From contig NZ_LOAJ01000001.1 in the NCBI RefSeq assembly GCF_001542905.1, positions 124,001-188,000 on the forward strand: 64,000 nt of DNA. The letters are read 5' to 3'. Under the pieces are notes generated by a model. That model saw nothing but the letters and a program-made list of their open reading frames with translations, ran no database searches and had not been told where the DNA came from. This DNA comes from Halorubrum aethiopicum. GTDB taxonomy: Archaea > Halobacteriota > Halobacteria > Halobacteriales > Haloferacaceae. Shown here one piece after another: positions 35,180 through 45,222 of this stretch. The number at the start of each line of letters is the position of its first letter. Positions within the stretch are counted from its first letter, which is position 1. The position numbers and the translations under genes are program-made.

Positions 35180-36259
35180 TTAGAAGTCGTCCTCGAAGGC
35201 GAACGTGCCGTCGCGCTGGACGACCTCGCCGTCGACCTCGATGACGGAGTCCTCGCTCATGTCGACGATCATGTCGACGTGTTCGGCCGACTCGTTTACC
35301 TCGTTCCCCTCACCGACGGTCTCCGGGTACGCCGAGCCGACCGCCATGTGGACGGTGTCGCCCATCTTCTCGTCGAACAGCATGTTGTAGGTGAACCGGT
35401 CGATCTGGCGGTTCATCCCGATCCCCAGCTCGCCGAGGTGCCGTGATCCCTCGTCGGTGTCGAGGATCCCGGCGAGTAGGTCCTCGTTGCGCTCGGCGGC
35501 GTGCGAGACGACTTCGCCGTCCTCGAAGCGCAGCCGGACCCCCTCGATCTCGCGGCCGTACCGGTACAGCGGGAGGTCGAAGTACACCTCGCCGTCGACG
35601 CCGTCGCGGACGGGAGCCGTGAACACCTCGCCGCCGGGGAGGTTCTTCTCGCCGTGGTCGTTGAGCGCGGAGTTCCCGGAGACGTCGAGCGTCAGGTCGG
35701 TCTCCTCGCCGGAGCGGATCCGGACCTCGTCGGCGTCGGTCAGGATCGCCGCCATCTCCGCCTGGAACTCGCGTTGGGCCTCCCAGTCGAGCGAGACCGC
35801 GTCCCACACGAAGTCCTCGTACGCCTCGGTGCTCATCCCCGCGAGCTGGGCGTGTCCGGCCGTCGGGTACTGCGTGAGACACCACGTCTTCGAGAGGCGA
35901 GTCCGCTTGACCTCCTCCAGCGCGCGGTTGTACGCGGCGTTCGTCTCGGGGTCCACGTCGGCGTCCTCCGTGACGTTCGCCCCGCCGCGGGCGATCACGA
36001 ACACGTCGGTCTCCTCGTAGAGCGCGCGCCGGTGATCGGGCTCCTCGAAGCCGTCGGCGGCGCGTTTGAACGCGCGGTCCGCCCGCTTCGAGTAGTTGAG
36101 GTACACCGGATTCGCCCCGCGGTCCCCGCAGACCTCGTGGAGCGCGACCGCGAGGTCCTCCGCCTCGGCCGGCAGCTGGATGACGACGTCGTCGCCGGCC
36201 TCGATGCCGGTCGAGTGGTTCGCGATCGTCTCCGCGTGTTCGCGTACGCGTGGGTCCAT
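35180..36259 (-). CDS. M29-family aminopeptidase (AmpS/PepT type)
   Basis: Metallopeptidase of 359 residues that removes N-terminal residues in the cytoplasm. Typical stretches are DPRVREHAETIANHSTGIEA, VIARGGANVTEDADVDPETN, the metal-ligand Glu in NLPGGEVFTAPVRDGVDGEV, HLGELGIGMNR and a late H in MVAVGSAYPET-like TVHMAVGSAYPETVGEG. The family uses two Co, Zn or Mg ions. It is divergent from the M48 protease gene. Confidence 0.88.
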   Translation of the reverse strand: MDPRVREHAETIANHSTGIEAGDDVVIQLPAEAEDLAVALHEVCGDRGANPVYLNYSKRADRAFKRAADGFEEPDHRRALYEETDVFVIARGGANVTEDADVDPETNAAYNRALEEVKRTRLSKTWCLTQYPTAGHAQLAGMSTEAYEDFVWDAVSLDWEAQREFQAEMAAILTDADEVRIRSGEETDLTLDVSGNSALNDHGEKNLPGGEVFTAPVRDGVDGEVYFDLPLYRYGREIEGVRLRFEDGEVVSHAAERNEDLLAGILDTDEGSRHLGELGIGMNRQIDRFTYNMLFDEKMGDTVHMAVGSAYPETVGEGNEVNESAEHVDMIVDMSEDSVIEVDGEVVQRDGTFAFEDDF

Positions 36260-36369
36260 GACGATCCGCTTGTCACCCGAGGGGATTAAACCCGCTTTCT
36301 CTCTCGGGGGACCGCGTCCTCTCCCGTCGGGACGCGACGGGTTTTGACCCTGCGGCCCGTAGCGAGCGC

Positions 36370-37332
36370 ATGGTCCGGCTCGCCTTCCGGTTCGCGACGG
36401 CGACGGTCGGCGTCCTCCTCCTCGCGGGGTACCTCGCGGCGGCGCTCGTCGTCTTCCGAACGCTCCGCGCGCTCTGGGCGCTCCGGCCGGGGACCGTCGA
36501 ACTGGTCGTCCTGCTCGCCGCCGCCGCGCTCGGCTCCGCGTACCTGAGCTACCGGTTCGGGACGGCGCGGCTGCTCGACGCCGTCGACGCCGACCCGATC
36601 CCCCGGGCGCGCGCCCCGGAGCTCCACCGCCGGCTCGACGCGCTCGTCTCCCGGATGGACGTCGACCGGCCGACGCTGTACGTCGCGGACGCCCGCGCCC
36701 CGAACGCGTTCGCGGTCAGCGGGGCCGGCGGCGGCGCGCTCGTGATCGACCGCTCGCTCTTCCGGCTGTTGTCGCCGCCCGAGCTCGAGGGGATCCTCGC
36801 CCACGAGCTCGCGCACCTCGAGACGCGGGACGGGCTCGCGGCCGCGATGATCGACGGCCTCGCGCGGACCGCCGTCGGCCTCGTCACGCTCGCGTCGCTC
36901 CCCGCCCTGCTGGCGCTGTCGGGGCTCGCGGGCGGGTCGGCGTGGATCCGCGGGCGACCCGGCGACCGCTCGGGGGTCTTCGCGCGGCTCCATCGGCTCC
37001 TCGCCGGGGGACTCGTCGCCGGGTTCGTCCTCGCGACGCTGCTCGCGCGCACCCGCTCCCGAAGGCGGGAGTTCGCGGCCGACGACCGGGCGGCGGCGGT
37101 GACCGGCGACCCGCTCGCGCTCGCTCGCGCGCTCCGCCGGATCGAGCGCGCGACGGAGCCCGCCTGGCCGTTCGCGCCGCTGTCGACCCACCGCGACACC
37201 GACGACCCGATCGAGCGCTGGCTCTCGACGCACCCGCCGACCGCCGACCGGATCCGGCGACTTCGGGAACGCGCCGAGGCGGAGTCGGACCGGCGGGGTC
37301 GCGAGGGGTGGACCGGCGTTCCGGTTCGATGA
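36370..37332 (+). CDS. M48-family membrane metalloprotease (HtpX-like)
   Basis: Protein of 320 residues with two N-terminal membrane helices, the zinc motif HELAHLE in LEGILAHELAHLETRDG (about residues 141-157), two more helices, and the third ligand Glu in RREFAADDRAAAVTGDP. The C-terminal HPPTADRI is typical. The active site should face the cytoplasm, acting in membrane protein quality control. Confidence 0.88.
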   Translation: MVRLAFRFATATVGVLLLAGYLAAALVVFRTLRALWALRPGTVELVVLLAAAALGSAYLSYRFGTARLLDAVDADPIPRARAPELHRRLDALVSRMDVDRPTLYVADARAPNAFAVSGAGGGALVIDRSLFRLLSPPELEGILAHELAHLETRDGLAAAMIDGLARTAVGLVTLASLPALLALSGLAGGSAWIRGRPGDRSGVFARLHRLLAGGLVAGFVLATLLARTRSRRREFAADDRAAAVTGDPLALARALRRIERATEPAWPFAPLSTHRDTDDPIERWLSTHPPTADRIRRLRERAEAESDRRGREGWTGVPVR

Positions 37333-37434
37333 GCGGGCTGCGGCGGTCGAGAGCGTGACTGGCGGCGACCGCTCCGCCGACCCCTGGTGCCGTGACCGTC
37401 CCGTTTTTATCCGTGGGGCCGGGACGGTAGGGGG

Positions 37435-38823
37435 ATGACGACGGAGCCCGACCTGGACCCGAACGACTTCGGCTTCGCCGATCCGGCGACCGACCAGTCG
37501 TTCGAGAACGCCCTCGCGAAGGCCCGCGACGGGATCCGGCTCTCCGTCGACGACGCGACGGAACTGCTCGCGACCGGCACGGACCGAGACGGGATCGACC
37601 CGGTCCGCAAGGAGGCCGTCCTGGAGGCGGCCGACCGCCGCCGCGCCGAGGAGGTCGGCGACGAGGTCACCTTCGTCGCCAACCTCAACAACAACGTCAC
37701 CACCGCCTGTAACACGGGCTGTCTGTTCTGTAACTTCAAGGACTCCGCACACGCCTTCGAGGCCGGGAGCGACGTCGAGCACGCGGGGTTCACGAAGACC
37801 CCGGCGGAGTCGCGGGCGGTCGTCGAGGACGCGCTCTCGATGGGGATCTACGAGGTGTGTTCCGTCTCCGGGCTCCACCCGGCGTTCGCGCTGAACGACG
37901 AACACCACGAGATCCTCGCCGCCCGCGACGACCCCGCGAGCGAGGTGAACTACAGGCCGCCCAAGGCGTACGCGACCGACCCGGGAACCTACCTCGAGCA
38001 GATGGCCGCGATGTCGGTCGGCGGCGTCCACCTCCACTCGATGACCCCGGAGGAGGCGTACCACGCGAGACGCGGCACCGACTGGAGCTACGAGTCCGTC
38101 TACCGCGAGCTGGCCGCATCCGGGCTCGACTCCGCGCCCGGCACGGCCGCCGAGATACTCGTCGACGAGGTGCGCGACGTGATCTGTCCGGGGAAGATCC
38201 GCACCGACGGCTGGGTGGCCGCGATGGAGGGGGCGACCGCGGCCGGCCTCGACGTCACCTCGACGATGATGTACGGCCACGTCGAGACGGTCGAACACCG
38301 CGCGGAACACCTGAAGGTGATCCGCGACCTCCAGGACCGGACCGGGGGGATCACGGAGTTCGTGCCCCTCTCGTTCATTCATCAGAACACCCCGCTGTAC
38401 CGGCAGGGCGTCGTCGACTCCGGCCCCTCCCGCGACGAGGACGAACTGGTCGTCGCGGTCGCCCGGCTCTTCTTAGACAACGTCGACCACGTCCAGGCGT
38501 CGTGGGTAAAATCCGGCGACGCCCACGGGCTCAAACTGCTCAACTGCGGCGCGGACGACTTCATGGGGACGATCCTCTCGGAGGAGATCACGAAGCGCGC
38601 GGGCGGCGAGTACGGCGAGTACCGCTCGTTCGACGACTACGTCGAGATGATCACGGCGATCGGTCGCACCCCCGTCGAGCGGTCGACGGACTACCGGACG
38701 CGCCGGCGGATCGACCCCGACGACGGCCCGCACGGCCCGCGGCTCGGCCCCCGCGCCGACGGGACGCCGATGCTCCCGAACGGGACGGGAGGCGGCGGGG
38801 ACCCCGCGAGCGCGGACGACTGA
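37435..38823 (+). CDS. cofH: FO synthase subunit CofH (radical SAM)
   Basis: Joins tyrosine-derived 4-hydroxybenzyl to 5-amino-6-ribitylaminouracil in coenzyme F420 synthesis. The protein has 462 residues. The radical SAM cluster is CNTGCLFC (Cys92, 96 and 99), followed by VCSVSGLHPAF, GTAAEILVDEVRDVICPGKI and FVPLSFIHQNTPLY. The last 40 residues are a Gly/Pro-rich haloarchaeal tail. A TTTTTAT box near 37402 lies about 30 bp upstream. CofG is not in the window. Confidence 0.92.
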   Translation: MTTEPDLDPNDFGFADPATDQSFENALAKARDGIRLSVDDATELLATGTDRDGIDPVRKEAVLEAADRRRAEEVGDEVTFVANLNNNVTTACNTGCLFCNFKDSAHAFEAGSDVEHAGFTKTPAESRAVVEDALSMGIYEVCSVSGLHPAFALNDEHHEILAARDDPASEVNYRPPKAYATDPGTYLEQMAAMSVGGVHLHSMTPEEAYHARRGTDWSYESVYRELAASGLDSAPGTAAEILVDEVRDVICPGKIRTDGWVAAMEGATAAGLDVTSTMMYGHVETVEHRAEHLKVIRDLQDRTGGITEFVPLSFIHQNTPLYRQGVVDSGPSRDEDELVVAVARLFLDNVDHVQASWVKSGDAHGLKLLNCGADDFMGTILSEEITKRAGGEYGEYRSFDDYVEMITAIGRTPVERSTDYRTRRRIDPDDGPHGPRLGPRADGTPMLPNGTGGGGDPASADD

Positions 38824-38951
38824 TCGGCTCACGGACCCCCGCCGGTCTCCGTCCGCTTCCCGAACCACCGCCGACCTCCGCCGACGAGCGTCGGCGTCGC
38901 GGCGGGACGCGTTCCGAAAACCATTACACCACGACCGCCGGAGGAACGTTC

Positions 38952-39740
38952 ATGAAAGTCCTCGTGACCGTGAAGGAGGTCGGGGAGGCCGACGACGACT
39001 TCGAGATCGAGGGGACCGACATCGCGGCGTCGGACCTCGAGTACGACCTCAACGAGTGGGACGACTACGCCGTCGAGGCGGCCGTCCAGCTCGCCGAGGC
39101 CGGGATCGCCGACGAGGTCGTCGCCGTCACGATCGGCCCCGAGCGCGCCGAGGAGACGATCCGGATGGCCCTCGCGAAGGGTGCCGACCGCGCCGTCCGG
39201 GTGTGGGACGACGCCTTCGAGGGGAGCTTCGCCGACGTCTCCTCGAAGGTCGACGTGTTCGAGGCGGTCGTCGACGACGAGGAGCCGGATCTCGTGTTGA
39301 GCGGCGTCCAGGCGGCCGACACCGCATTCGGCGCGACCGGCGTCGCGCTCGCGGAGCGCATCGGCTTCGACCACGCCGCGGTCGTCAACGACCTCGAACT
39401 CGACGCCGACGCGGGCGTCGCGAACGTCCACCGGGAGCTGGAGGGCGGGATCGAGGAGCTGACCGAGGTCGACCTCCCCGCCGTGTTGACCGTCCAGACC
39501 GGGCTCAACGAGCCGCGGTACGCCAGCCTCCGCGGGATCCGGCAGGCCCAGCGCAAGGAGATCGCCGCGACGGATCTGGCCGACCTCGGGCTCTCCCCCG
39601 CCGACGTCGAGAGCGCCCTGACGCTGACGGAGATGTACGAACCCGAGAGCGACTCGGACGCGGAGCTCATCGAGGGCGACGCCGGCGAGGCCGCGGGTCG
39701 CCTTGCCGAGGTCCTGCGGGAGAAGGGGGTGGACGCGTAA
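38952..39740 (+). CDS. etfB: electron transfer flavoprotein subunit beta
   Basis: Subunit of the electron transfer flavoprotein that takes electrons from acyl-CoA dehydrogenases, 262 residues. It starts [20 protein letters not shown] and has [39 protein letters not shown] and the ETF-beta signature region [21 protein letters not shown] purine-rich ribosome site GGAGG lies just before the ATG. The stop TAA overlaps the etfA start by one base. Confidence 0.93.
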   Translation: MKVLVTVKEVGEADDDFEIEGTDIAASDLEYDLNEWDDYAVEAAVQLAEAGIADEVVAVTIGPERAEETIRMALAKGADRAVRVWDDAFEGSFADVSSKVDVFEAVVDDEEPDLVLSGVQAADTAFGATGVALAERIGFDHAAVVNDLELDADAGVANVHRELEGGIEELTEVDLPAVLTVQTGLNEPRYASLRGIRQAQRKEIAATDLADLGLSPADVESALTLTEMYEPESDSDAELIEGDAGEAAGRLAEVLREKGVDA

Positions 39741-40692
39741 TGAGCGACGTGCTCGTCGTCTCCGAACACCGCCGCGGGGAGCTTCGCGACGTCTCGCTCG
39801 AACTGCTCACCGCCGGCCGGGAGCTCGCCGACGCGCTCGGCGGCGACCTCCACGTCGCGGTCGTCGCCGGCGACGTCGATCGGTTCGCCGACGACCTGAA
39901 CCGGCCGGGCGTCGACCGGATCCACGCCGTCGAGAACGGCGAGGAGTTCGACCACACCGTCTACGCGGCCGCCGTCGAGACGCTCGTCGGGGAGATCGAC
40001 CCGACCGCGGTGCTCACGCCCAACTCCGTCAACGGCCTCGACTACGCGCCCGCGGTCGCGGAGCGACTGGACCTCCCGCTCGTCACCGACGTGCTCGGCT
40101 TCGAATACGGCGGCGACGACGGCCTGACGGTCACCCGCGAGATGTACGGCTCGAAGGTCGAGACGACCGTCGCCGTCGAGGGCGACCGCTTCTGTCTCAC
40201 GGTCCGGGGCGGCGAGTTCGTCCCCCCGAGGGGGTCGGCGACGCCGAGGTCGAATCGGTCGACGTCGAGGCTCCCGAGTCGGGCGCGCGCGTCAAGGGCT
40301 TCGAGGAGGTCGGCGGCGGGGACGTCGACATCGCGGACGCGGACGTGCTCGTCTCCGTCGGCCGCGGGATCGGCGAGGAGGAGAACCTCGAGCTCGTCGA
40401 GGAGCTCGCCGATGCGCTCGGCGCGACCCTCTCCTCCTCGCGACCGATCGTCGACAACGGGTGGCTCCCGAAGAACCGGCAGGTCGGCCAGAGCGGGAAG
40501 GTCGTCACCCCCGACGTGTACATCGCGGTCGGCATCTCCGGGGCCGTCCAACACGTCGCCGGCATGAAGGGCTCGGACACGATCGTCGCGATCAACACCG
40601 ACCCGAACGCGCCGATCTTCGACATCGCCGACTACGGGATCGTCGGCGACCTCTTCGACGTCGTCCCCGAACTCATCGCCGAGTTCGAGTAG
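39740..40692 (+). pseudogene. etfA: electron transfer flavoprotein subunit alpha, frameshifted
   Basis: The N-terminal part ([20 protein letters not shown] ... [27 protein letters not shown]) reads in one frame, and the C-terminal FAD-binding part ([60 protein letters not shown]) in another. The switch lies at the run of six C at 40222-40227. One extra C would restore [13 protein letters not shown] and an unbroken protein of 317 residues. Either the gene is mutated, or the base was lost in sequencing; etfB looks intact, so an error is quite possible. Confidence 0.88.
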
Positions 40693-40801
40693 AGGTCGGC
40701 GCGGGCGGATCCGACGGCTCGTATCGACGGTCCGCGGCGAACCGCGTCCGGTCACCGATCCCGACGAAACGCCTATACTTCCCGTCGGTGATACCTCGGA
40801 C

Positions 40802-41044
40802 ATGCCACACGTTCGGGGGACGATCCACGGGGTCGCGGCGATGGTGACGCTCGTCGTCGGGTCGGTGCTGACGAACACGATCCAAGAGGAGATCGAGCTG
40901 TTCGCGCGGCTCGCCGCGACGACGACGCGGCTCCTCGTCGACGTCGCCGAACTGCCGGTCTCCGAGGAGGTCGCCGAGGTCGTCGTCCCGGTCGGCGCGT
41001 TGATGGGGATCTGGGTGTTCGCCTACGAGCTCCAGCGGCTCTGA
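40802..41044 (+). CDS. small protein with two hydrophobic segments
   Basis: An 80-residue protein: MPHVRGTIHGVAAMVTLVVG, then NTIQEEIELFARLAATTTRL and a hydrophobic end VVPVGALMGIWVFAYELQRL. Two membrane helices are likely. An A/T box CTATACTT (about 40772) lies near -28. I do not recognise the family. Confidence 0.6.
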   Translation: MPHVRGTIHGVAAMVTLVVGSVLTNTIQEEIELFARLAATTTRLLVDVAELPVSEEVAEVVVPVGALMGIWVFAYELQRL

Positions 41045-41179
41045 CGGGATACCGGCGGCCGGAGCCGTGACCGCCACGACCGCCGCGACCACCGCCACCG
41101 CCGCCAGCGTTTTCGCGTCCGGCCGTGTATCCGGAGCGGAAGACGATCCCCGCTATCACGTCACAACCTCTCACACCAC

Positions 41180-42121
41180 ATGCTTCCCATCCGCGCCACG
41201 ATTCCGACGACCGACGAGTTCAGGGCCCTGTTCGCCGCCTACCGACGGGGAACCGACGTGGACGTCGCGGCGGTCGACGTGGCGCTCGGAGAGGAGCCGG
41301 ATCCGACGCTGCTCGATCTGCTCGCCGAACCGTTCGCCTCCGTGGAGGACGTGGCGGACCGGCTGCGCCGAGCGGAGGCGTACCTCCGCGAGCGCGACGA
41401 CCGACGCGCGGTGTTTCTCACGGTGTACGCCCGGATGACGGGGGCGGTCGGGGACGCGATCGAGGCCAACTTCTTCGCCGACGACGAGTGGGTCAAGGCG
41501 TACCTCGTCGCGTTCGCGGAGCGGTATCGGCGGGCGCTCGTCGCCTTCGAGCGCCGCGAGTTCGACGCGCTTCCGCGCGCGTGGCTGTTGGGGTTCGCGG
41601 CCGCGGTCCGCGGCGAGGGGCTCGTCCTCCAAGACGCCCTCTCGGGGATCAACGCCCACATCACCTACGACCTCACGTACACGCTTCGAGACGTGGGGAT
41701 CGACCCGAACCGCGGCCGAAAGCGGGCGGACCACGACCGGATCAACGCGGTCCTCGCCCGCCTCGTCGCGGCGGTCCAGGAGGCGCTCGTCGCGGTGTAC
41801 GACGCCGCGGGCGTCGCCGCTGCGGAGGCGCTTTTCGACCCGCTCGACGACCGACTGATGCTCCTCGGGCTGGAGGGCAGCCGGGAGTTCGCGTGGCGCA
41901 ACGCCGTGCTGCTCGCCGACCTGCCGGCGTGGCTCGGCGAGCGGTACGTCGGCTGGCGGACGCACACCGCATCGACCGGAGCCGCCGCGCTCGTGCTCGC
42001 GCCGCGGATCGACGCGGAGACGCGCAGCGCGCTGAAGGAGGCCGAAGACGACGTGTTGACGCTGACCGCGTTCCACGACGAACTCGAGCGACGGCTGCCC
42101 CCGCCGGTGCCGGACGAGTGA
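41180..42121 (+). CDS. DUF5995-type protein
   Basis: A 313-residue helical protein. Typical for DUF5995 are [40 protein letters not shown] and [20 protein letters not shown]. The invariant-looking His and Asp in INAHITYDL suggest a metal or catalytic site, but the function is unknown. It precedes rfcS by 65 bp. Confidence 0.78.
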   Translation: MLPIRATIPTTDEFRALFAAYRRGTDVDVAAVDVALGEEPDPTLLDLLAEPFASVEDVADRLRRAEAYLRERDDRRAVFLTVYARMTGAVGDAIEANFFADDEWVKAYLVAFAERYRRALVAFERREFDALPRAWLLGFAAAVRGEGLVLQDALSGINAHITYDLTYTLRDVGIDPNRGRKRADHDRINAVLARLVAAVQEALVAVYDAAGVAAAEALFDPLDDRLMLLGLEGSREFAWRNAVLLADLPAWLGERYVGWRTHTASTGAAALVLAPRIDAETRSALKEAEDDVLTLTAFHDELERRLPPPVPDE

Positions 42122-42186
42122 GCGAGGGGTCCCCCGCCGCCGGGTTCTCGGTTCGTTTATCACCCCGCCGACCCCTCGATCCGTGT

Positions 42187-43170
42187 ATGAGCGAGGGGTC
42201 TTCGCCGGCGGCGACCGCGACGGGACGCGAGATCTGGATCGAGAAGTACCGCCCGCAGTCGCTATCGGACGTCCACGGCCAGGAGGAGATCGTCGAACGG
42301 CTCCAGAGCTACATCGACCAGGACGACGTGCCGCACCTCCTTTTCAGCGGTCCTGCCGGCGTAGGGAAGACCACCGCCGCCACCGCCATCGCCCGCGAGA
42401 TCTACAGCGAGGACAACTGGCGCGGGAACTTCCTCGAGCTCAACGCCTCCGACCAGCGCGGCATCGACGTGGTCCGCGACCGGATCAAGGGGTTCGCGCG
42501 GTCGTCGTTCGGGGGCGACTTCCGGATCGTGTTCCTCGACGAGGCCGACAGCCTCACGGATGACGCACAATCGGCGCTCCGGCGGACGATGGAGCAGTTC
42601 TCCGACAACACCCGCTTCATTCTCTCGTGTAACTACTCCTCGAAGATCATCGACCCGATCCAGTCGCGGTGTGCCGTGTTCCGCTTTTCGCCCCTGTCCG
42701 ACGAGGCGGTCGCCGCCCAGACCCGCGAGATCGCCGCCGCCGAGGGGATCGAGGTGACCGACGCCGGCGTCGAGGCGCTCGTCTACGCCGCCGACGGGGA
42801 CATGCGCCGGGCGATCAACTCGCTTCAGGCCGCGGCGACGACCGGCGAGGTGGTCGACGAGGAGGCGGTGTACGCGATCACGGCGACCGCCCGCCCCGAG
42901 GAGATCGAGTCGATGGTGACGGACGCGCTGGCGGGCGATTTCACCAAGGCGCGCGCGACGCTCGACACCCTGCTCACCGACACCGGGATGGCCGGCGGCG
43001 ACGTGATAGACCAGCTCCACCGCTCGGTGTGGGAGTTCGACCTCCACGAGCGCGAGGCCGTCCGGCTGATGGAGCGGATCGGCGAGGCCGACTACCGGAT
43101 CGCCGAGGGCGCGAACGAGCAGGTCCAACTCGAGGCGCTGCTGGCGGCGCTGGCGCTGCGCGAGGAGTAG
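42187..43170 (+). CDS. rfcS: replication factor C small subunit
   Basis: Clamp-loader ATPase that places PCNA on primed DNA, 327 residues. Walker A GPAGVGKT (55-62), DEAD box VFLDEADS (about 115-122) and sensor-1/arginine finger [16 protein letters not shown] are intact. The ATG at 42187 lies at the family start (MSEG ... [17 protein letters not shown]); the longer frame overlaps the gene before. No intein is present, although archaeal rfcS often carries one. Confidence 0.96.
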   Translation: MSEGSSPAATATGREIWIEKYRPQSLSDVHGQEEIVERLQSYIDQDDVPHLLFSGPAGVGKTTAATAIAREIYSEDNWRGNFLELNASDQRGIDVVRDRIKGFARSSFGGDFRIVFLDEADSLTDDAQSALRRTMEQFSDNTRFILSCNYSSKIIDPIQSRCAVFRFSPLSDEAVAAQTREIAAAEGIEVTDAGVEALVYAADGDMRRAINSLQAAATTGEVVDEEAVYAITATARPEEIESMVTDALAGDFTKARATLDTLLTDTGMAGGDVIDQLHRSVWEFDLHEREAVRLMERIGEADYRIAEGANEQVQLEALLAALALREE

Positions 43171-43196
43171 GCGTGAATCGGAGGAGCGACCCGATT

Positions 43197-43859
43197 TCAG
43201 AACTCGTCGAGGCCGGACTGTTCCGCGGCCGCGAGCGCGTCCGCGCACGTCGACCACGAGCGGCGGGCGTGCGGCGGGACGTCCCCGTGGTCGGCGACGT
43301 ACGCGCGGAGGAACGCCCGCGTCGTCGGGTCGCTCGGGTAGCCGCTGCCGACGCCGTCGTAGTCGGGGTACGCCGCGTCGATGGCGGCCATTCGGGCGTC
43401 GCGGGCCACCTTCGCGACGACGCTCGCCGCGCCGACGACGGGGTCGGACTCGTCCGCGCCGTGGGCAGCGTCGACGGTGACGGATTCGGCGGTACCGGTG
43501 TCGGTGGCGAACTCCCGCAGCCGCCGCGCGAACCGGTCCTCGGAGGTGTCGCCCGCGTCGGCGACGACGCGGTCGCCGGCCCGCGCCGCGCCACGCACCG
43601 CCCGCGCCTGTCCCCGGACGGTGAGCGTGTTCATGTCCGTGTCGGGCGCGTCGATCTCCGCGGTCTCGACGGTCGCGACCGCGACATCGACCGCGTCGCT
43701 CGCCCGCAGTTCCGCCGCGATCTCCCGCCGGCGATCGGGGGCGACGCGCTTCGAGTCGTCGACGTCGGCCGGCAGGCTCTCCGGGTCCGCGCGCACCGCC
43801 GCGGCGATCATCGGCCCGAGCACGGGCCCCTTTCCGGCCTCGTCGACGCCGACGTACAC
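43197..43859 (-). CDS. rnhB: ribonuclease HII
   Basis: Cuts RNA in RNA-DNA hybrids, 220 residues from the GTG at 43859. Active-site acids: Asp and Glu in MYVGVDEAGKGPVLGPM, Asp in DRVVADAGD and the later VVGAASVVAKVARDARM. I chose this GTG over a TTG at 43886 because the family begins here and an A/T box (CTATTTG on the minus strand) overlaps the TTG. It is convergent with rfcS. Confidence 0.9.
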   Translation of the reverse strand: MYVGVDEAGKGPVLGPMIAAAVRADPESLPADVDDSKRVAPDRRREIAAELRASDAVDVAVATVETAEIDAPDTDMNTLTVRGQARAVRGAARAGDRVVADAGDTSEDRFARRLREFATDTGTAESVTVDAAHGADESDPVVGAASVVAKVARDARMAAIDAAYPDYDGVGSGYPSDPTTRAFLRAYVADHGDVPPHARRSWSTCADALAAAEQSGLDEF

Positions 43860-43925
43860 GTCTCGACCCGGGGCGGGAACGGACAAATAGCTTGAGATCG
43901 GGCGGCCGGATGGTCGTCGGAGCAG

Positions 43926-44082
43926 TCGGCGCGCCGGTGAGCGCCCCGCGGGCGCGAACCGCCCGCGAGGGACGCGGCGACTGAAAGGAGCCGCGAGGCT
44001 GGGGAGGCGTGAGGTGCGGTTGCGGTGTTGTGCGGGGCGGTCGGCTGGGGCTTTGGTGGTGACCGCGCCAACAGCTCGCCAC
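43926..44082 (+). repeat. structured repeat, copy B (short)
   Basis: Shortened member of the five-copy family. Hairpins GCGCCC/GGGCGC (43941-43955) and GCGGC/GCCGC (43974-43994) precede the box GAGGCTGGGGAGGCGTGAGG (about 43995-44014). The second box and the long stem are missing, and the 3' box CTGGGGCTTTGG (about 44045-44056) follows directly. It lies between rnhB and the eS8 gene. Nothing else was seen in 43887-44159. Confidence 0.75.
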
Positions 44083-44159
44083 GCTTGGAGCCCGGATCGG
44101 TGGCGACGGTCGATGCTACGGACTCACGATGGCGGAAAACGAAACCGAGGAAGCCGACT

Positions 44160-44531
44160 CTACTCGATCAGGACGGCGTTGACCTGGCCGGTCTGGCCGG
44201 GTCGGGAGGTGACGCGGGCGCGGCCCTCCGAGGTCTCGATGACGGCACCCTTGGTGACGATGTTCCGGCGGACGTAGTTGACGTTCGAGGGGTTCTCGAC
44301 GACGTCCTCGATGTCGGCCTCGACGACCTCGTCGCCGTCGGCGACCTGCGCGACGTTCGTCGCGAGCGCGCGGACCTTCCGCTCGTTGCCGCGGGAGTCG
44401 ATGTACTGAACGCGGGTCTCGCCGACCGTCGTCTCGGCGGGCTCGCGGCCGAGCTGGTGGCGCTTCTTGTTCGAGGCGTGTTTCAGTCGGCCGCCGGTTC
44501 GCTTGCGCGTGGAGCGTCCCTGGTCTTTCAT
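44160..44531 (-). CDS. rps8e: ribosomal protein eS8
   Basis: Small-subunit protein of 123 residues. Family features are MKDQGRSTRKRTGGRLKHAS, NKKRHQLGREPAETTVGETR and KVRALATNVAQVADG, with the end GAVIETSEGRARVTSRPGQT. The ATG at 44531 is clear. It is divergent from the ferredoxin-like gene. Confidence 0.95.
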   Translation of the reverse strand: MKDQGRSTRKRTGGRLKHASNKKRHQLGREPAETTVGETRVQYIDSRGNERKVRALATNVAQVADGDEVVEADIEDVVENPSNVNYVRRNIVTKGAVIETSEGRARVTSRPGQTGQVNAVLIE

Positions 44532-44693
44532 GTCCCTACGAACAGCCAGCGAATACTTGAACCGTTCGACTCCGGACGGGGCGGCGTCTCGCGGCCGATC
44601 CCGACCGATCCGGACCGTTCCGGGGTAGAGATCTGGGACCGACGAGTCGACGCGACCGACAGACGAAAGTCCCGCCGTCACCGATCGACCGGT

Positions 44694-45077
44694 ATGAGCG
44701 ACGCGCGCGGGACGGAACCCGACGACGCCGACGGGGAGGACGGGAGCGACGACGGCGTCCTCGCCGCGAGCGACCTCGGCGGCGAGGGGCCGCCGATCGA
44801 GGAGAAGCCGTACAAGATCGTCTTCGAGGCGAACAAGTGCTTCGGCGCGGGCAAGTGCGCGGAGGTCGCCGACAACTGGGAGATGGACGTGGTGAGCGGG
44901 ATGGCGAAGCCGCGGACCTACTACATCGGCGAGGACGACCTGGCCGAGAACGTCCGGGCCGCCGAGGTGTGTCCGGCGAAGAAGGAGCGCGGCGTCATCC
45001 ACGTCGTCGACCGGCGGACCGACGAGGAGATCGCGCCGGACCCGCACGGCGACGGGACGCTGTCGGTCGATTGGTGA
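44694..45077 (+). CDS. ferredoxin-like Fe-S protein
   Basis: A 127-residue electron carrier. The first 38 residues are acidic and disordered. Only three cluster cysteines are seen (Cys49 and Cys55 in NKCFGAGKCAEV and Cys93 in AAEVCPAKK); the usual second Cys of a 4Fe-4S motif is Ala. That is the pattern of a 3Fe-4S or of a cluster with an odd fourth ligand. Such ferredoxins often serve P450s or oxidoreductases, none of which is adjacent. Confidence 0.85.
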   Translation: MSDARGTEPDDADGEDGSDDGVLAASDLGGEGPPIEEKPYKIVFEANKCFGAGKCAEVADNWEMDVVSGMAKPRTYYIGEDDLAENVRAAEVCPAKKERGVIHVVDRRTDEEIAPDPHGDGTLSVDW

Positions 45078-45137
45078 ATCGGGGTCCGGACCGGCTTCCG
45101 AAAGGGGTTTGACCCCGCCGGCGGTACCCGGATCCGC

Positions 45138-45222
45138 GCGGGGGTGGCTGAGCCTGGCCAAAAGCGGCGGACTTAAGATCCGCTCCTGTAGAGGTTCGAG
45201 GGTTCGAATCCCTTCCCCCGCA
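45138..45222 (+). tRNA. trnL-UAA: tRNA-Leu(UAA)
   Basis: An 85-nt class II tRNA. Acceptor stem GCGGGGG (45138-45144) pairs with CCCCCGC (45215-45221), A73 follows. The anticodon arm GCGGA-CTTAAGA-TCCGC gives anticodon UAA, the variable arm is long as in tRNA-Leu, and the T arm is GAGGGTTCGAATCCCTT. CCA is not encoded. No intron is seen. The last 22 bases are repeated downstream (45326-45347). Confidence 0.95.

Noticed and set aside
43860-43886. TTG start for rnhB
   Set aside because: It would lie on the A/T box; the GTG 27 bases further gives the family N-terminus and the usual spacing.
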